A stretch of 64,000 nt of DNA. It comes from SIG440 sp045120135. GTDB lineage: Bacteria > Bacillota > Clostridia > Monoglobales > Monoglobaceae. A program made the translations under genes and the position numbers. The notes below the pieces were generated by a model. The model saw only the letters and a program-made list of their open reading frames with translations. It was not told the DNA's origin and ran no database searches. Shown piece by piece: positions 34,807 to 43,661 of this stretch (position 1 is its first letter; each line of letters begins with the position of its first letter). The stretch spans positions 75,236 to 139,235 of the forward strand of contig JBGVEN010000017.1 of NCBI GenBank assembly GCA_045120135.1, written 5' to 3'.

Positions 34807-35658
34807 TTAAAAAGTATCCTTGATTTTAAGATACAGGTCATAGACCTCACGCTTTGGTAAACCCAGCTCCTCGGCAACCTTTGCCGAAAGCTCCTTGCTG
34901 CGAAGCCCCAATAAACTGTATTCTTTCAGCAATTCTTCGGGTGTGGGGAGTGCGGCTTTTCGTTCTTCCTCCAATGCGGCTTTGTCTGCGCCTTTTATAA
35001 TAAGTACAAATTCGCCCTTGGGCGGTGTTTCTTCATATTTCTTTATTGCTGCCGAAATGGTGGTGCGGCAAAACTCCTCAAATTTTTTTGTCAGCTCTCT
35101 GGCAAGAACAATTTCGCGGTCGCCCAGCACTTCAAGCATATCTGCCAAAGTGTACATAAGCTTGTGCGGTGCTTCATAGAATATTAATGTACGGGTATCA
35201 TTTTTAATTTCCTCAAGATGCTCTTTGCGGTTTCGCTTGTTGGTGGTAAGAAATCCCTCAAAACAGAATCGCCCCGTGGGCAGACCCGAAGCAACAAGTG
35301 CCGTGGTGAACGCTGATGGGCCGGGTAACGGAACAACCTCAATTCCCTCGCGGGTGCAAAGACGGACAAGGTCCTCACCGGGGTCTGAGATTGCCGGCAT
35401 GCCTGCGTCCGAGACAAGGGCAATATTTTGACCGGCTTTCAGTTTTTCCATAAGAACTCCACCCTTTTGTGCCTTGTTATGTTCGTAATACGAGGTAAGT
35501 GGAACATTTATATCAAAGTGGTTTAGCAGCTTAAGTGTATTTCGTGTGTCCTCTGCCGCAATCAGGTCAACGCTTTTCAGAACCTCAAGGGTGCGAAAGG
35601 TCATATCCTTAAGATTGCCGATGGGAGTGGGGCACAAAAAAAGCTTGCCATAATTCAT
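34807..35658 (-). CDS. rsmI: 16S rRNA 2'-O-methyltransferase RsmI
   Basis: A protein of about 283 residues that methylates the 2'-O of C1402 of 16S rRNA using S-adenosylmethionine. Family motifs are LCPTPIGNLKDMT near the start, LIAAEDTRNTLKLLNHF near 31, LVSDAGMPAISDPGEDLVR near 80, PLPGPSAFTTALVASGLP near 108, and FYEAPHKL near 160. ATG 35658 starts exactly where the family does; the upstream ATG at 35676 lacks a ribosome site. It follows a trmN6-like gene, an order known from Bacillus (yabB-yazA-rsmI), but without yazA. Confidence 0.95.
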   Translation of the reverse strand: MNYGKLFLCPTPIGNLKDMTFRTLEVLKSVDLIAAEDTRNTLKLLNHFDINVPLTSYYEHNKAQKGGVLMEKLKAGQNIALVSDAGMPAISDPGEDLVRLCTREGIEVVPLPGPSAFTTALVASGLPTGRFCFEGFLTTNKRNRKEHLEEIKNDTRTLIFYEAPHKLMYTLADMLEVLGDREIVLARELTKKFEEFCRTTISAAIKKYEETPPKGEFVLIIKGADKAALEEERKAALPTPEELLKEYSLLGLRSKELSAKVAEELGLPKREVYDLYLKIKDTF

Positions 35659-35695
35659 TTGTTTCACTTCTTTCATTTAATATATAGGAAGAAAC

Positions 35696-36448
35696 TTATA
35701 TACGACCGTAAATTTTTTGAATTTCGTCGGTATAGTTCCCGTTATTGTCGTGTACATAAAGAGGCGGGTCAAGGAACAATTTTGGATTGCCGTGCTTTGC
35801 ACCCTCAACCAAAATCATTGTTGCAACCTTGCCCGGTGACGGGTGAACAAATCTCAAACGTTTTGGCTCAATTCGGTGGTTTCGCATAAGACATAGAATG
35901 TCCGCAAGCCTCTCGGGGCGGTGGATTAGGCAAAGCTTTCCGTAAGGCTTAAGCACCTTTTCGGCATTTTCGATTATATCTTCAAGGCAGCAGCAGATTT
36001 CGTGCCGTGCAATTGTTATTGCATCAGTTGCGTTTTTAAGTCCGCCGCTTGCCTCTTTGTAAGGCGGATTACAGGTTACATTGTCAAATACGCATTTGCC
36101 GTAAAGTTCGGCGGAATTTTTAAGGTCTCCGGCCGTAATGGTTATTTTGCTTTCAAGCCCGTTTAAGCAGACACTTCTGCCTGCCATTTCTGCAACGGAA
36201 GCTTGTATTTCAAGCCCGTCAATATGGCTTGCCGGGGATTTCTCAGTCAGCAAAATCGGGATGATGCCATTCCCCGAACACATATCCAGCACACGAGAAT
36301 TTGCCTTAATGGTCTTTGCGGCAAAGTCCGAGAGTAAAACTGCATCAACGCCAAAGCAGAACCAATCGGGGTTTTGAATAAGTCGAAGCCCTGACGGAGT
36401 TTGTAAATCGTCTATTCTTTCGTTTGGGTTAATTTCTATATTTCCCAT
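35696..36448 (-). CDS. TrmN6-like adenine N6-methyltransferase
   Basis: A 250-residue Rossmann-type methyltransferase of the YabB/YfiC group, whose E. coli member methylates A37 of tRNA-Val. The SAM-binding motif is VLDMCSGNGIIPILL near 54 and the catalytic NPPY motif is in VTCNPPYKE near 126. A minus-strand promoter TTGAAT-17-TATAAT is visible upstream. The tRNA target in this organism is inferred from the family only. Confidence 0.85.
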   Translation of the reverse strand: MGNIEINPNERIDDLQTPSGLRLIQNPDWFCFGVDAVLLSDFAAKTIKANSRVLDMCSGNGIIPILLTEKSPASHIDGLEIQASVAEMAGRSVCLNGLESKITITAGDLKNSAELYGKCVFDNVTCNPPYKEASGGLKNATDAITIARHEICCCLEDIIENAEKVLKPYGKLCLIHRPERLADILCLMRNHRIEPKRLRFVHPSPGKVATMILVEGAKHGNPKLFLDPPLYVHDNNGNYTDEIQKIYGRI

Positions 36449-36520
36449 ACGCGTGTCCTTTCATATTATGAGTATATATCATAATTATTAAAAATGTGTT
36501 AACAGAATTTAAATATATTT

Positions 36521-36549
36521 ATTATAGCAAACAATTTAACTGAATTCAA
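36521..36549 (-). promoter_or_regulatory. Promoter of the trmN6-rsmI operon
   Basis: Minus strand: TTGAAT (36544-36549), 17 bases, TATAAT (36521-36526). Confidence 0.75.
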
Positions 36550-36620
36550 GCGCAAGTTGCAATGTAAAAAAATGGAATAAAAAGAGCAAAGTCTTAGCAA
36601 ACAGGAGAAAATGAAAGAAA

Positions 36621-36648
36621 TTGAAAGGAAAAGGAAATTCACTATAAT
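36621..36648 (+). promoter_or_regulatory. Upstream promoter of the G5-3D gene
   Basis: TTGAAA (36621-36626), 16 bases, TATAAT (36643-36648). Confidence 0.6.
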
Positions 36649-36709
36649 TTGAGGGGGCGATTTTGCAAAGTAAAACGGGTTAAATCGGTTTAATTCAAGA
36701 TAATCCAAT

Positions 36710-36739
36710 TTGACTTTTTGGTAAAAAATCGGGTATAAT
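36710..36739 (+). promoter_or_regulatory. Downstream promoter of the G5-3D gene
   Basis: TTGACT (36710-36715), 18 bases, TATAAT (36734-36739). A start near 36746 gives a leader of about 50 bases ending in AGAGGTGG. Confidence 0.75.
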
Positions 36740-36796
36740 TAAGGTCCTTGCCACGGCAAAGGTTGTTGGCAAAATATAAAAAACAGAGGTGGTTCG

Positions 36797-37882
36797 ATGC
36801 TGAATGGTCTGAAGGATAGAATGCTTAACATATCCTCATCAGCCAAAAAGATTATCCTCGCATCATCAAGTGCAGCACTTGTTCTTATAGCTTTGATATG
36901 TGCTGTTTGTATCTGCGCAAAGCAGGTTGTCATAATTGACGGGGATGCATCTGAGAAAGAAGTTATCACATTTAAAAGATATGTTGGTGAAATCCTTGAC
37001 GAAGAGGGCATTGCCCTAGGAACTCACGATGATATAAATGTCAAAGGTGAGGAAAAGCTCAGGGATGGAATGAAAATTGAAATATACAGAGCGTATCCGG
37101 TTACAATTACCGCAATGGGTGAAAGCCGTACTCTTATTGCTACACGGCGTACAGTAGGTGCGGTACTTACCGAGCTTGGTTATGAGTTTAAGGAAGGTGA
37201 CCGCATCACTCCGGCAGCAAGCGAAAAGGTTGCAGACTTTGATGAGATTACACTTGTTACCGTTGACGAAAAGACGGTTGATGTGGTTGAGGAAATCCCC
37301 TACGAATCCAAGGAACGTGTAAACAAGGCTCTGGCAAGCGGTGCACGCAAGCTCGTACAAAAGGGTGTTCCCGGAGAAAAGGCTGTTTCGTATAAAATAG
37401 TATACGAGGACGGCGTTGAGGTATCGCGTGAAACTGTTAAGGAAGAAGTAAAGGTTCAGCCGATTGAACAAATTCGTGAGGTTGGTCCTAAAAAGGCTCC
37501 AAGCTACAAGATAGCACAGGCGGGTGCCGGAACTGTTCAGACATCCCGTAGCGGAAGTCTGGCATACAGCAAGGTGCTCACACTCAATGCAACAGCATAT
37601 GATGCGTCAAGTTGCGGAAAAGCACCATCGCATCCGGCTTACGGCATTACTGCAACAGGCAGACGTGCAGGCTACGGTGTTGTTGCGGTTGACCCGAGTG
37701 TAATTCCGCTTGGCAGCAAGCTCTACATCGAGTCTTCAGATGGTTCGTATGTATATGGTACTGCGATTGCGGCAGATACAGGCGGTGCAATCAAGGGCGC
37801 AAGAATTGACCTTTGCTATGACACCCGTGCAGAAGCGATCCGCTTCGGCAGACGCACCGTTAAGGTATATGTTCTTAAATAG
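36797..37882 (+). CDS. G5 and 3D domain cell-wall protein (YabE-like)
   Basis: A 361-residue envelope protein. One membrane span or uncleaved signal lies at about 18-37. Two DUF348-type repeats follow (ITFKRYVGEILDEEGIALG near 55; RRTVGAVLTELGYEFKEGD near 115), then a G5 domain at about 155-232. The C-terminal 3D domain (260-361) has LNATAYDASSCG and the aspartates in VVAVDPSVIPLGS, AADTGGAIKG and RIDLCYD that form a lytic transglycosylase-type active site. Relatives in Bacillus and actinobacteria (YabE, Rpf-like) act in wall turnover and outgrowth. Two promoters precede it. Confidence 0.9.
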   Translation: MLNGLKDRMLNISSSAKKIILASSSAALVLIALICAVCICAKQVVIIDGDASEKEVITFKRYVGEILDEEGIALGTHDDINVKGEEKLRDGMKIEIYRAYPVTITAMGESRTLIATRRTVGAVLTELGYEFKEGDRITPAASEKVADFDEITLVTVDEKTVDVVEEIPYESKERVNKALASGARKLVQKGVPGEKAVSYKIVYEDGVEVSRETVKEEVKVQPIEQIREVGPKKAPSYKIAQAGAGTVQTSRSGSLAYSKVLTLNATAYDASSCGKAPSHPAYGITATGRRAGYGVVAVDPSVIPLGSKLYIESSDGSYVYGTAIAADTGGAIKGARIDLCYDTRAEAIRFGRRTVKVYVLK

Positions 37883-37910
37883 GGATGTAAAAATAGTTCA
37901 GAACGCAAAA
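37881..37910 (+). repeat. Dispersed 30-base repeat, copy A
   Basis: Begins within the stop codon of the G5-3D gene and runs up to the A-run before the terminator. It matches 56385-56415 except for one inserted base and one substitution (shared core TAGTYCAGAACGCAAAA). Confidence 0.65.
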
Positions 37911-37912
37911 AA

Positions 37913-37950
37913 GCTGTTTGAAAAGAAAATCTTTTCAAACAGCCTTTTTT
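37913..37950. terminator. Bidirectional terminator between G5-3D and ABC-F genes
   Basis: A perfect 13-bp stem GCTGTTTGAAAAG/CTTTTCAAACAGC with loop AAAAT, followed by seven T after one C. It has T-runs on both strands. Confidence 0.92.
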
Positions 37951-37958
37951 TATGCCGT

Positions 37959-39887
37959 TTATTCCGAAAGCTCTGTCCATTCTTCAAGATAATCGTCAAG
38001 GTTTTTGCGAAGCTGGTCTGCCTCACTGCATTTTTCAGCCATCAACTGATAGTCGGAAAAGATTTCTTCACAGGTCATTTCAGCTTCAAGCTCAGCAAGC
38101 CTTGTTTCACATTCTTCAATAAGCCGCTCAAGCTCCTTAATTCGTTTTTTTCGCTGTGCGTCCAGTCTTCTTTGCTCTTTTGACCGAAATCCGCCCTCAG
38201 GAACGTTTTTTTTGCTGTTTAAAGCTGCTTCCTGTGCAAGTGTCGCTGCAATTTCTGCGGCTTGGGCAGCTTTTCGCTCACAAACCTCACGGTAATAGTC
38301 GAAATTTCCGTTGTAAATCTCCGCACCGTCTGCGGTTATTTCCATAATTTTATCAGGAACTTTGTTGAGAAGATATCTGTCGTGAGAGACAAAAATAAGT
38401 GTTCCGCCAAAATCGCAAAGGGCCTTTTCAAGAACCTCCTTTGAGGTGAGGTCAAGATGGTTTGTAGGCTCGTCCAGAATAAGAACATTTGATTTTTCAA
38501 GCATCAGTATACAAAACGCAAGCTTTGCACGTTCGCCGCCGCTGATTACCTTAACGGGCTTATAGACATCGTCCTTGGTTAAAAGAACATTGCCAAGAAC
38601 TCTGCGGATTTCCGCCTCGGGGCAATCGGGAAATCTGTCCCAAAGCTCGTCAAGCGCAATTTTTTCGGGGTTTAAGTTAAGATTTTCCTGTTCATAGTAA
38701 CTAAATGACACATTTTTTCCCCACTCGATTTCGCCACTTGTTTTGGGAATTATACCCTGAATAATTTTAAGGAATGAGGACTTACCAATGCCATTGTCAC
38801 CGATAATGGCAATCTTTTCGCCACGCTTTACGGCAACATTTATATTGTCGCACAGCTTTATTTGTTCGTCACCTACGGCAATTTCAAGGTTGCTTACAGT
38901 AAGAACATCCTTGTAAGGCTCTTTTGTATGCTCAAACTTTAGCTTCATAGCCTTAAGGTCGCCGTCGGGTCGCTCCAGAATATCCATTGCCTCAAGTGCC
39001 TTAAGCCTCGATTTCGCACTGTTTGAAGTGGAGGCACGCGCCATATTTTTGTCGATATACTCCTGCATATGTGCAATCTCTGCCTGTTGCATTTCGTATT
39101 CTTTTTGTTCACGGGCACGGCGCTCCGCTTTTTGCGGAAGATATTTGGAGTAGTTGCCGGCATAGGAGAAAAGTCTTCCACGTTCCATCTCATAGATGTG
39201 GGTCACAATCTTGTCAAGGAAGTATCGGTCATGGGAAACGGCAAGAATTGCGCCGCTGTACGACATAAGGTAATCCTCAAGCCATTTAAGGGTTCTGAAG
39301 TCAAGATGGTTTGTCGGCTCGTCCAGTATGAGAAGCTCCGGCTCTTCAAGAAGAAGTCTTGCAATGGCAAGACGGGTCTTTTCTCCGCCGCTTAAAGTGG
39401 AGATAATGGTCTGCATATCCTTATCGCCAAAACCCATACCATTGAGTATTGTTTTTATCTTAACATCTATGTTGTAGCCGTCACGGCTGTCAAAGTACGC
39501 CTGAGTACGGTTGTATTCCGAGGCAATGCGTCTGTATTCTTCCGAGGTCTGGTCGGAGAGTGTGCTCATTTCAGCCTCTAGGCTACGTAGGCGTGCCTCT
39601 GCTTCCAATACATCGTCAAAAACTCTGCGCATTTCGTCAATTATGGTGCTTCCTCGTTCAAGGCCGCTGTTCTGCTCAAGATACCCAAGCGTAAGACCGG
39701 GCTTTTTTACCAGCTCGCCCGAATCGTGGGTGAGTGCACCGGTTATAACTTTTAAAAGTGTTGACTTACCCGCGCCGTTAACGCCAATAAGACCGTAACG
39801 CCCTTTTTCGTTTACGGTCATTTTTATATTCTTCAAGATTTTGTCCTGCCCAAAGCTTTTGCTCAGGTTGTCAATGGATATAAGCAT
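37959..39887 (-). CDS. ABC-F family ATPase
   Basis: A 642-residue soluble protein with two ATP-binding cassettes and no membrane part, as in the ribosome-associated ABC-F family (translation factors and antibiotic-resistance relatives). Cassette 1 has GVNGAGKST near 36, LSGGEKTRLA near 168 and ILDEPTNHLDF near 190. Cassette 2 has GDNGIGKSS near 370, ISGGERAKLAF near 458 and ILDEPTNHLDL near 480. A linker with charged helices lies between them. The C-terminal 100 residues form a coiled coil like Uup/YdiF. It is the last gene of the OLE-dxs operon. Confidence 0.9.
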   Translation of the reverse strand: MLISIDNLSKSFGQDKILKNIKMTVNEKGRYGLIGVNGAGKSTLLKVITGALTHDSGELVKKPGLTLGYLEQNSGLERGSTIIDEMRRVFDDVLEAEARLRSLEAEMSTLSDQTSEEYRRIASEYNRTQAYFDSRDGYNIDVKIKTILNGMGFGDKDMQTIISTLSGGEKTRLAIARLLLEEPELLILDEPTNHLDFRTLKWLEDYLMSYSGAILAVSHDRYFLDKIVTHIYEMERGRLFSYAGNYSKYLPQKAERRAREQKEYEMQQAEIAHMQEYIDKNMARASTSNSAKSRLKALEAMDILERPDGDLKAMKLKFEHTKEPYKDVLTVSNLEIAVGDEQIKLCDNINVAVKRGEKIAIIGDNGIGKSSFLKIIQGIIPKTSGEIEWGKNVSFSYYEQENLNLNPEKIALDELWDRFPDCPEAEIRRVLGNVLLTKDDVYKPVKVISGGERAKLAFCILMLEKSNVLILDEPTNHLDLTSKEVLEKALCDFGGTLIFVSHDRYLLNKVPDKIMEITADGAEIYNGNFDYYREVCERKAAQAAEIAATLAQEAALNSKKNVPEGGFRSKEQRRLDAQRKKRIKELERLIEECETRLAELEAEMTCEEIFSDYQLMAEKCSEADQLRKNLDDYLEEWTELSE

Positions 39888-39889
39888 AT

Positions 39890-40273
39890 TTACCTCAGTT
39901 TTTCTATCTTAATTTCAACGCTGTCGGGAGCAAGGATTTTCAGTACCCCAATACCTGCAAAAACAAAGCAGATACTAAGCGCAAACGATAGCCATTCGCT
40001 ACCCAAAACTGCCCCGATTATTCCGCCGGCAAGCAAAAGTATGGTAAGGGATAAATAACCTATGGCGGAAACCTTCAGAAACTTTTTGTCCTCCGCAAGC
40101 AAACGCACGCTATCACCAACACAAAGTCCGTCGGTGTTTTTAACGGTTACAGTCATATCTCGGTTGGCACAAAGTCCGCAGGCGGCGCAATTTTCACCGC
40201 ATGCCGAGTCACGGTGTACTGTAACTTCAACAATGTCGCCGTTTATCTTTGTAACTGTTCCAAGCTTTTCCAT
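39890..40273 (-). CDS. RseC/MucC-like membrane protein
   Basis: A 127-residue protein of the SoxR-reducing/RseC family. The N-terminal half carries the cluster CGENCAACGLC (residues 25-35), a typical four-Cys motif of the family. Two spans follow at about 70-88 and 92-111. Family members interact with Rnf-type electron transfer or stress signalling, but the role in this operon is unknown. It lies between recN and the ABC-F gene with gaps below ten bases. Confidence 0.8.
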   Translation of the reverse strand: MEKLGTVTKINGDIVEVTVHRDSACGENCAACGLCANRDMTVTVKNTDGLCVGDSVRLLAEDKKFLKVSAIGYLSLTILLLAGGIIGAVLGSEWLSFALSICFVFAGIGVLKILAPDSVEIKIEKLR

Positions 40274-40279
40274 AAGCCT

Positions 40280-41965
40280 TTAGCTCCTTTTTTTCTCGTC
40301 GGCCATTTTCAGCATCTCACGGGCATTTTCAAGGGTAAGCTCGGTAACTGCAACACCGCCAATAATTCTTGCAAGCTCGTGCGTTCTGTCATCCTCGTCC
40401 AAAAGCCGGACATAGGTGGAGGATGCGTCGCCGCTCTGGTCCTTTTCAATCAGAAAATGGTGGTCAGCCATACTTGCAATCTGTGCAAGATGTGTAATGG
40501 CAAAGACCTGCTTGCTCCGTGATAGAGTGCAAATCTTCTCTGCAATTTTTTGTGCTGCTCTGCCGCTGACACCTGTATCAATTTCGTCAAAAATCATAGA
40601 ATCAACCGAATCCGAAACAGAAAGCACCGACTTGATTGCCAGCATAATGCGTGAAAGCTCACCGCCTGACGCAATTTTTATCATGGGCTTTAAGTCTTCG
40701 CCCGGATTGGTGGAGATAAGGAACTCGGCATTGTCTGTACCCGTTTTGGTGAAATGTCCGTCATCCAATTCTGAAAGACTGATGCTGAACTTCACCTTGG
40801 GCATATCAAGAGCCGTGAGCTCCTCTGTAATTTTAGCTTCAAGCTCGTTTGCGGCTGCCTGCCTTTTTTTTGTGAGCTGTGCCGCAAGGTCTTTGAGTTT
40901 TAAAAGAATTGTATTTCTTGTGATTTCAAGCTCATTTAACCGCTCGTCACTTTTTTCTATTTTATCTGCCTGTTCTGCGGCATTTGCTGCAAAGCTGTTA
41001 ATTTCTTCAATAGTGCTTCCGTATTTGCGCTTAAGTGTGCTTATCAGGTCAAGGCGTTCCTCAATCCGGTCGAGCTCTGCCATACTGAAATCAGACTTCG
41101 ATAAAAGGTCCCCAATATCCGATGCTATATCTTCGGTTTCCGCCACAACACCGGAAAGCCGGTTGAGACTTTCCGAAAGAGTTGGGTCAAACTGTGCAAC
41201 TGCCGAAATCGCCCGAACTGCCTGACGCAAAAGATCACACGCTGTTCCCTCGTCACCGCCGTAAAGTGCGCCGTAAGCTGCGCCTGCACCGGAAATAATA
41301 CTTTCCATATTATAAAGCCGGTCACGGCTCTGCTCAAGCTCCTCGTCTTCGTTTGGTTTTAGTGCCGCTGCCGTTATTTCATCAGCTTGAAATCGGAGGA
41401 GCTCAAGGCGGCGTGCCTTTTCGTCCTCGTCTGCCGAGAGAGCGTCTATTTCCTTTTCCATACTGCGGTATTCACTATATACTTGGGCGTATTCTTCAAG
41501 GTCGCAAGCGAGATTTCCGTACTCGTCAAGCAAAGCAAGATGGTTTTTGGGGTTAAGTAGAGACTGGTTGTCGCTTTGTCCGTGAATATCAATTAAAAGC
41601 GATGCCGCCTCTCTTACCATATTTGCGGGCGAAAGCATACCGTTTATGCGGCAGGTGCTTTTTCCGTCTGCGGTAAGCTTGCGGCTTACGGTAACAATAC
41701 CGTCCTCCGCGTCAATCCCCAGCTCGGAAAGGGCGGAAAAAACGGCAGGGTTTTCAATTTCAAAGCATATATCAACCGATGCAAAATCACAGCCGTGCCT
41801 TATAATATCACGGCTGGTACGGTTGCCGAGAGCCATATTGATTGAGTCAATAAGGATTGATTTACCGGCACCGGTCTCGCCGGTCAGGGCATTGAAGCCC
41901 TCGGCAAATTCAATATGTACTTCATCGATAACTGCAACATTTTTAATATGCAATTCCTTAAGCAT
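40280..41965 (-). CDS. recN: DNA repair protein RecN
   Basis: A 561-residue SMC-like ATPase involved in double-strand break repair. The N-terminal Walker A is GETGAGKSILIDS near residue 30. Long coiled coils occupy about 160-370. The C-terminal half has the signature SGGELSRIMLAIK near 430 and Walker B IFDEIDTGVSG near 460. It lies downstream of nadK as in other Firmicutes, where argR usually sits between tlyA and recN; argR is absent here. Confidence 0.96.
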   Translation of the reverse strand: MLKELHIKNVAVIDEVHIEFAEGFNALTGETGAGKSILIDSINMALGNRTSRDIIRHGCDFASVDICFEIENPAVFSALSELGIDAEDGIVTVSRKLTADGKSTCRINGMLSPANMVREAASLLIDIHGQSDNQSLLNPKNHLALLDEYGNLACDLEEYAQVYSEYRSMEKEIDALSADEDEKARRLELLRFQADEITAAALKPNEDEELEQSRDRLYNMESIISGAGAAYGALYGGDEGTACDLLRQAVRAISAVAQFDPTLSESLNRLSGVVAETEDIASDIGDLLSKSDFSMAELDRIEERLDLISTLKRKYGSTIEEINSFAANAAEQADKIEKSDERLNELEITRNTILLKLKDLAAQLTKKRQAAANELEAKITEELTALDMPKVKFSISLSELDDGHFTKTGTDNAEFLISTNPGEDLKPMIKIASGGELSRIMLAIKSVLSVSDSVDSMIFDEIDTGVSGRAAQKIAEKICTLSRSKQVFAITHLAQIASMADHHFLIEKDQSGDASSTYVRLLDEDDRTHELARIIGGVAVTELTLENAREMLKMADEKKRS

Positions 41966-42002
41966 TTTTCTGCCTCCTTAAGCAGTCAACTCATCGTCTT
42001 CG

Positions 42003-42848
42003 TTAATCGGATAGCTTGGTTCTTATAACATCAAAGTAATTTCTGCCGTTAAGCGTCACAAGCGGAGCCTTTATGGGGGCTTGTGTAATTTTTACATAAT
42101 CACCCGGTTTAAGCTGTGCAACCGGGTTCCCGTCTGCTTTGAGGTCTGCCTCACGACAGTAGGAGGGGTCAAAGCGCAGCACCACCGATGCATCCGGCGG
42201 AATAACAATGCACCTTGATTTCAAGGTATGCGGACAAATCGGGGTAAGAATTATACAGTCAAGTGCCTGATGAACAATCGGGCCGCCGCAGGATAACGAA
42301 TATGCGGTTGAACCGGTGGAGGTAGCAACGATTATACCATCGGCAAGATAACGGTTGGTAACCGTTCCGTTGACCTCAACCTCCAGCGAAATCATCTTTG
42401 CGCCGTTACCGCGAAGAATAATATCGTTAAGAGCGTTACAACGCACTTTCTCACCATTGTCCGTATGAAGTGCTGCGGTAAGCATCATCGGTCGGCTTAT
42501 GGTGAAATCACCGTTCAGAATTTTGTCGAAAATTTCGGAATCTCCCTTTTCTGCCTGAGTAAGAAATCCCAGATGACCAAGGTTTATTCCTATAACGGGA
42601 GTGTCAAATTCTGCCGCATCGGCAATTATCTGAAGAATTGTTCCATCGCCGCCTAAGGCTATTATGAGGTCGGATTTTTCAAGCATATCATTGTGAGAGA
42701 CAAAACGGGCATCAGGTGAAAGTTCGCCCTTAAGCTGCTCGTCTACGAGAACACATACGCCACGCGAAATAAGCTCACTGACAACTACTTTTGTTGCCGA
42801 AAGCTCAGGGTCACGGTGACGGTTCACAAATATTCCAATGTTTTGCAT
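42003..42848 (-). CDS. nadK: NAD kinase
   Basis: A 281-residue ATP-NAD kinase that makes NADP. Motifs: the GGDGTIL loop near residue 68, INLGHLGFLTQ near 92, NALNDIILRGNG near 137, and the Gly-rich ADGIIVATSTGSTAYSLSCGGP near 170. It sits between tlyA and recN in the isoprenoid/repair operon. Confidence 0.96.
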   Translation of the reverse strand: MQNIGIFVNRHRDPELSATKVVVSELISRGVCVLVDEQLKGELSPDARFVSHNDMLEKSDLIIALGGDGTILQIIADAAEFDTPVIGINLGHLGFLTQAEKGDSEIFDKILNGDFTISRPMMLTAALHTDNGEKVRCNALNDIILRGNGAKMISLEVEVNGTVTNRYLADGIIVATSTGSTAYSLSCGGPIVHQALDCIILTPICPHTLKSRCIVIPPDASVVLRFDPSYCREADLKADGNPVAQLKPGDYVKITQAPIKAPLVTLNGRNYFDVIRTKLSD

Positions 42849-42861
42849 AAACTCACCTCAA

Positions 42862-43659
42862 TTATATTGCCTGCGAATGTGAAAGCTCAACCAATGCCGA
42901 AACATCAAAGTCAAGGCTTTCCTCCTTGGATTTTTTTACATACATCAAATATTCAATATTGCCCTCCGGTCCTCGTACGGGCGAAAAGTCAAGTCCTGCT
43001 ACTGAAAAACCAATTTCTTTGGTGAACTCCAGTACGGTCTCAATGACCTCAATATGTGTTGATTTTTCACGAACAACACCTTTTTTGCCGACCTTTTCAC
43101 GGCCTGCCTCGAACTGCGGCTTAATAAGACAAACTCCCTCACCGCCGTCTGCCAAAACATTAAACACCACCGGCAAAACCAATTTAAGGGAGATAAACGA
43201 AACATCAACCGAAAAAAAGTCGGGGACATTTTCAAGCATTTTCGGCTCTAAATGACGAATATTGGTACGCTCCATATTAACCACACGCTCGTCCTGACGA
43301 AGCTTCCACGCAAGCTGTCCGTAGCCTACATCTATGGCGTAAACCTTGCTTGCTCCGTTTTGAAGCATACAGTCGGTAAAACCGCCGGTAGATGCACCAA
43401 TATCCATACACACCTTGCCTGATGGGGTAATGGGGAATTCCTTCATTGCCTTTTCGAGCTTAAGCCCTCCGCGGCTGACATATTGAAGTCCCTTTTCACG
43501 GATTTCTATATTCTCTGTTCCTTTAATCATTTCGCCGGCTTTCATAGCCTTTTGGTTGTCGATGTAAACTCCGCCTGCCATAATAAGCGCCTGTGCCGCA
43601 CTGCGGCTTGGTGCAAGATTATTTTCGGTCAGGTATACATCAAGTCGGATTTTTGCCAC
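42862..43659 (-). CDS. tlyA: TlyA family rRNA methyltransferase
   Basis: A 265-residue protein with an N-terminal S4 RNA-binding domain (LDVYLTENNLAPSRSAAQALIMAGGV) and an FtsJ-type Rossmann domain. The SAM motif is VCMDIGASTGGFTDCML near 83. Family members 2'-O-methylate rRNA, and some are annotated as haemolysins. It overlaps closely with dxs (two-base gap), as in Bacillus (yqxC). Confidence 0.93.
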   Translation of the reverse strand: MAKIRLDVYLTENNLAPSRSAAQALIMAGGVYIDNQKAMKAGEMIKGTENIEIREKGLQYVSRGGLKLEKAMKEFPITPSGKVCMDIGASTGGFTDCMLQNGASKVYAIDVGYGQLAWKLRQDERVVNMERTNIRHLEPKMLENVPDFFSVDVSFISLKLVLPVVFNVLADGGEGVCLIKPQFEAGREKVGKKGVVREKSTHIEVIETVLEFTKEIGFSVAGLDFSPVRGPEGNIEYLMYVKKSKEESLDFDVSALVELSHSQAI

Positions 43660-43661
43660 GT

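Larger units (their letters stand above)
36449..36796. other. Divergent promoter region between trmN6-like and G5-3D genes
   Basis: This 348-base gap holds one minus-strand promoter and two plus-strand promoters (listed separately). The rest is purine-rich AT sequence. I see no reading frame with a ribosome site and no riboswitch that I recognise. Confidence 0.6.

Noticed and set aside
36640..36796. Riboswitch (c-di-AMP type) upstream of the G5-3D wall gene
   Set aside because: Such genes often carry one, but the leader after the nearer promoter is only about 50 bases and I see none of the conserved helices.
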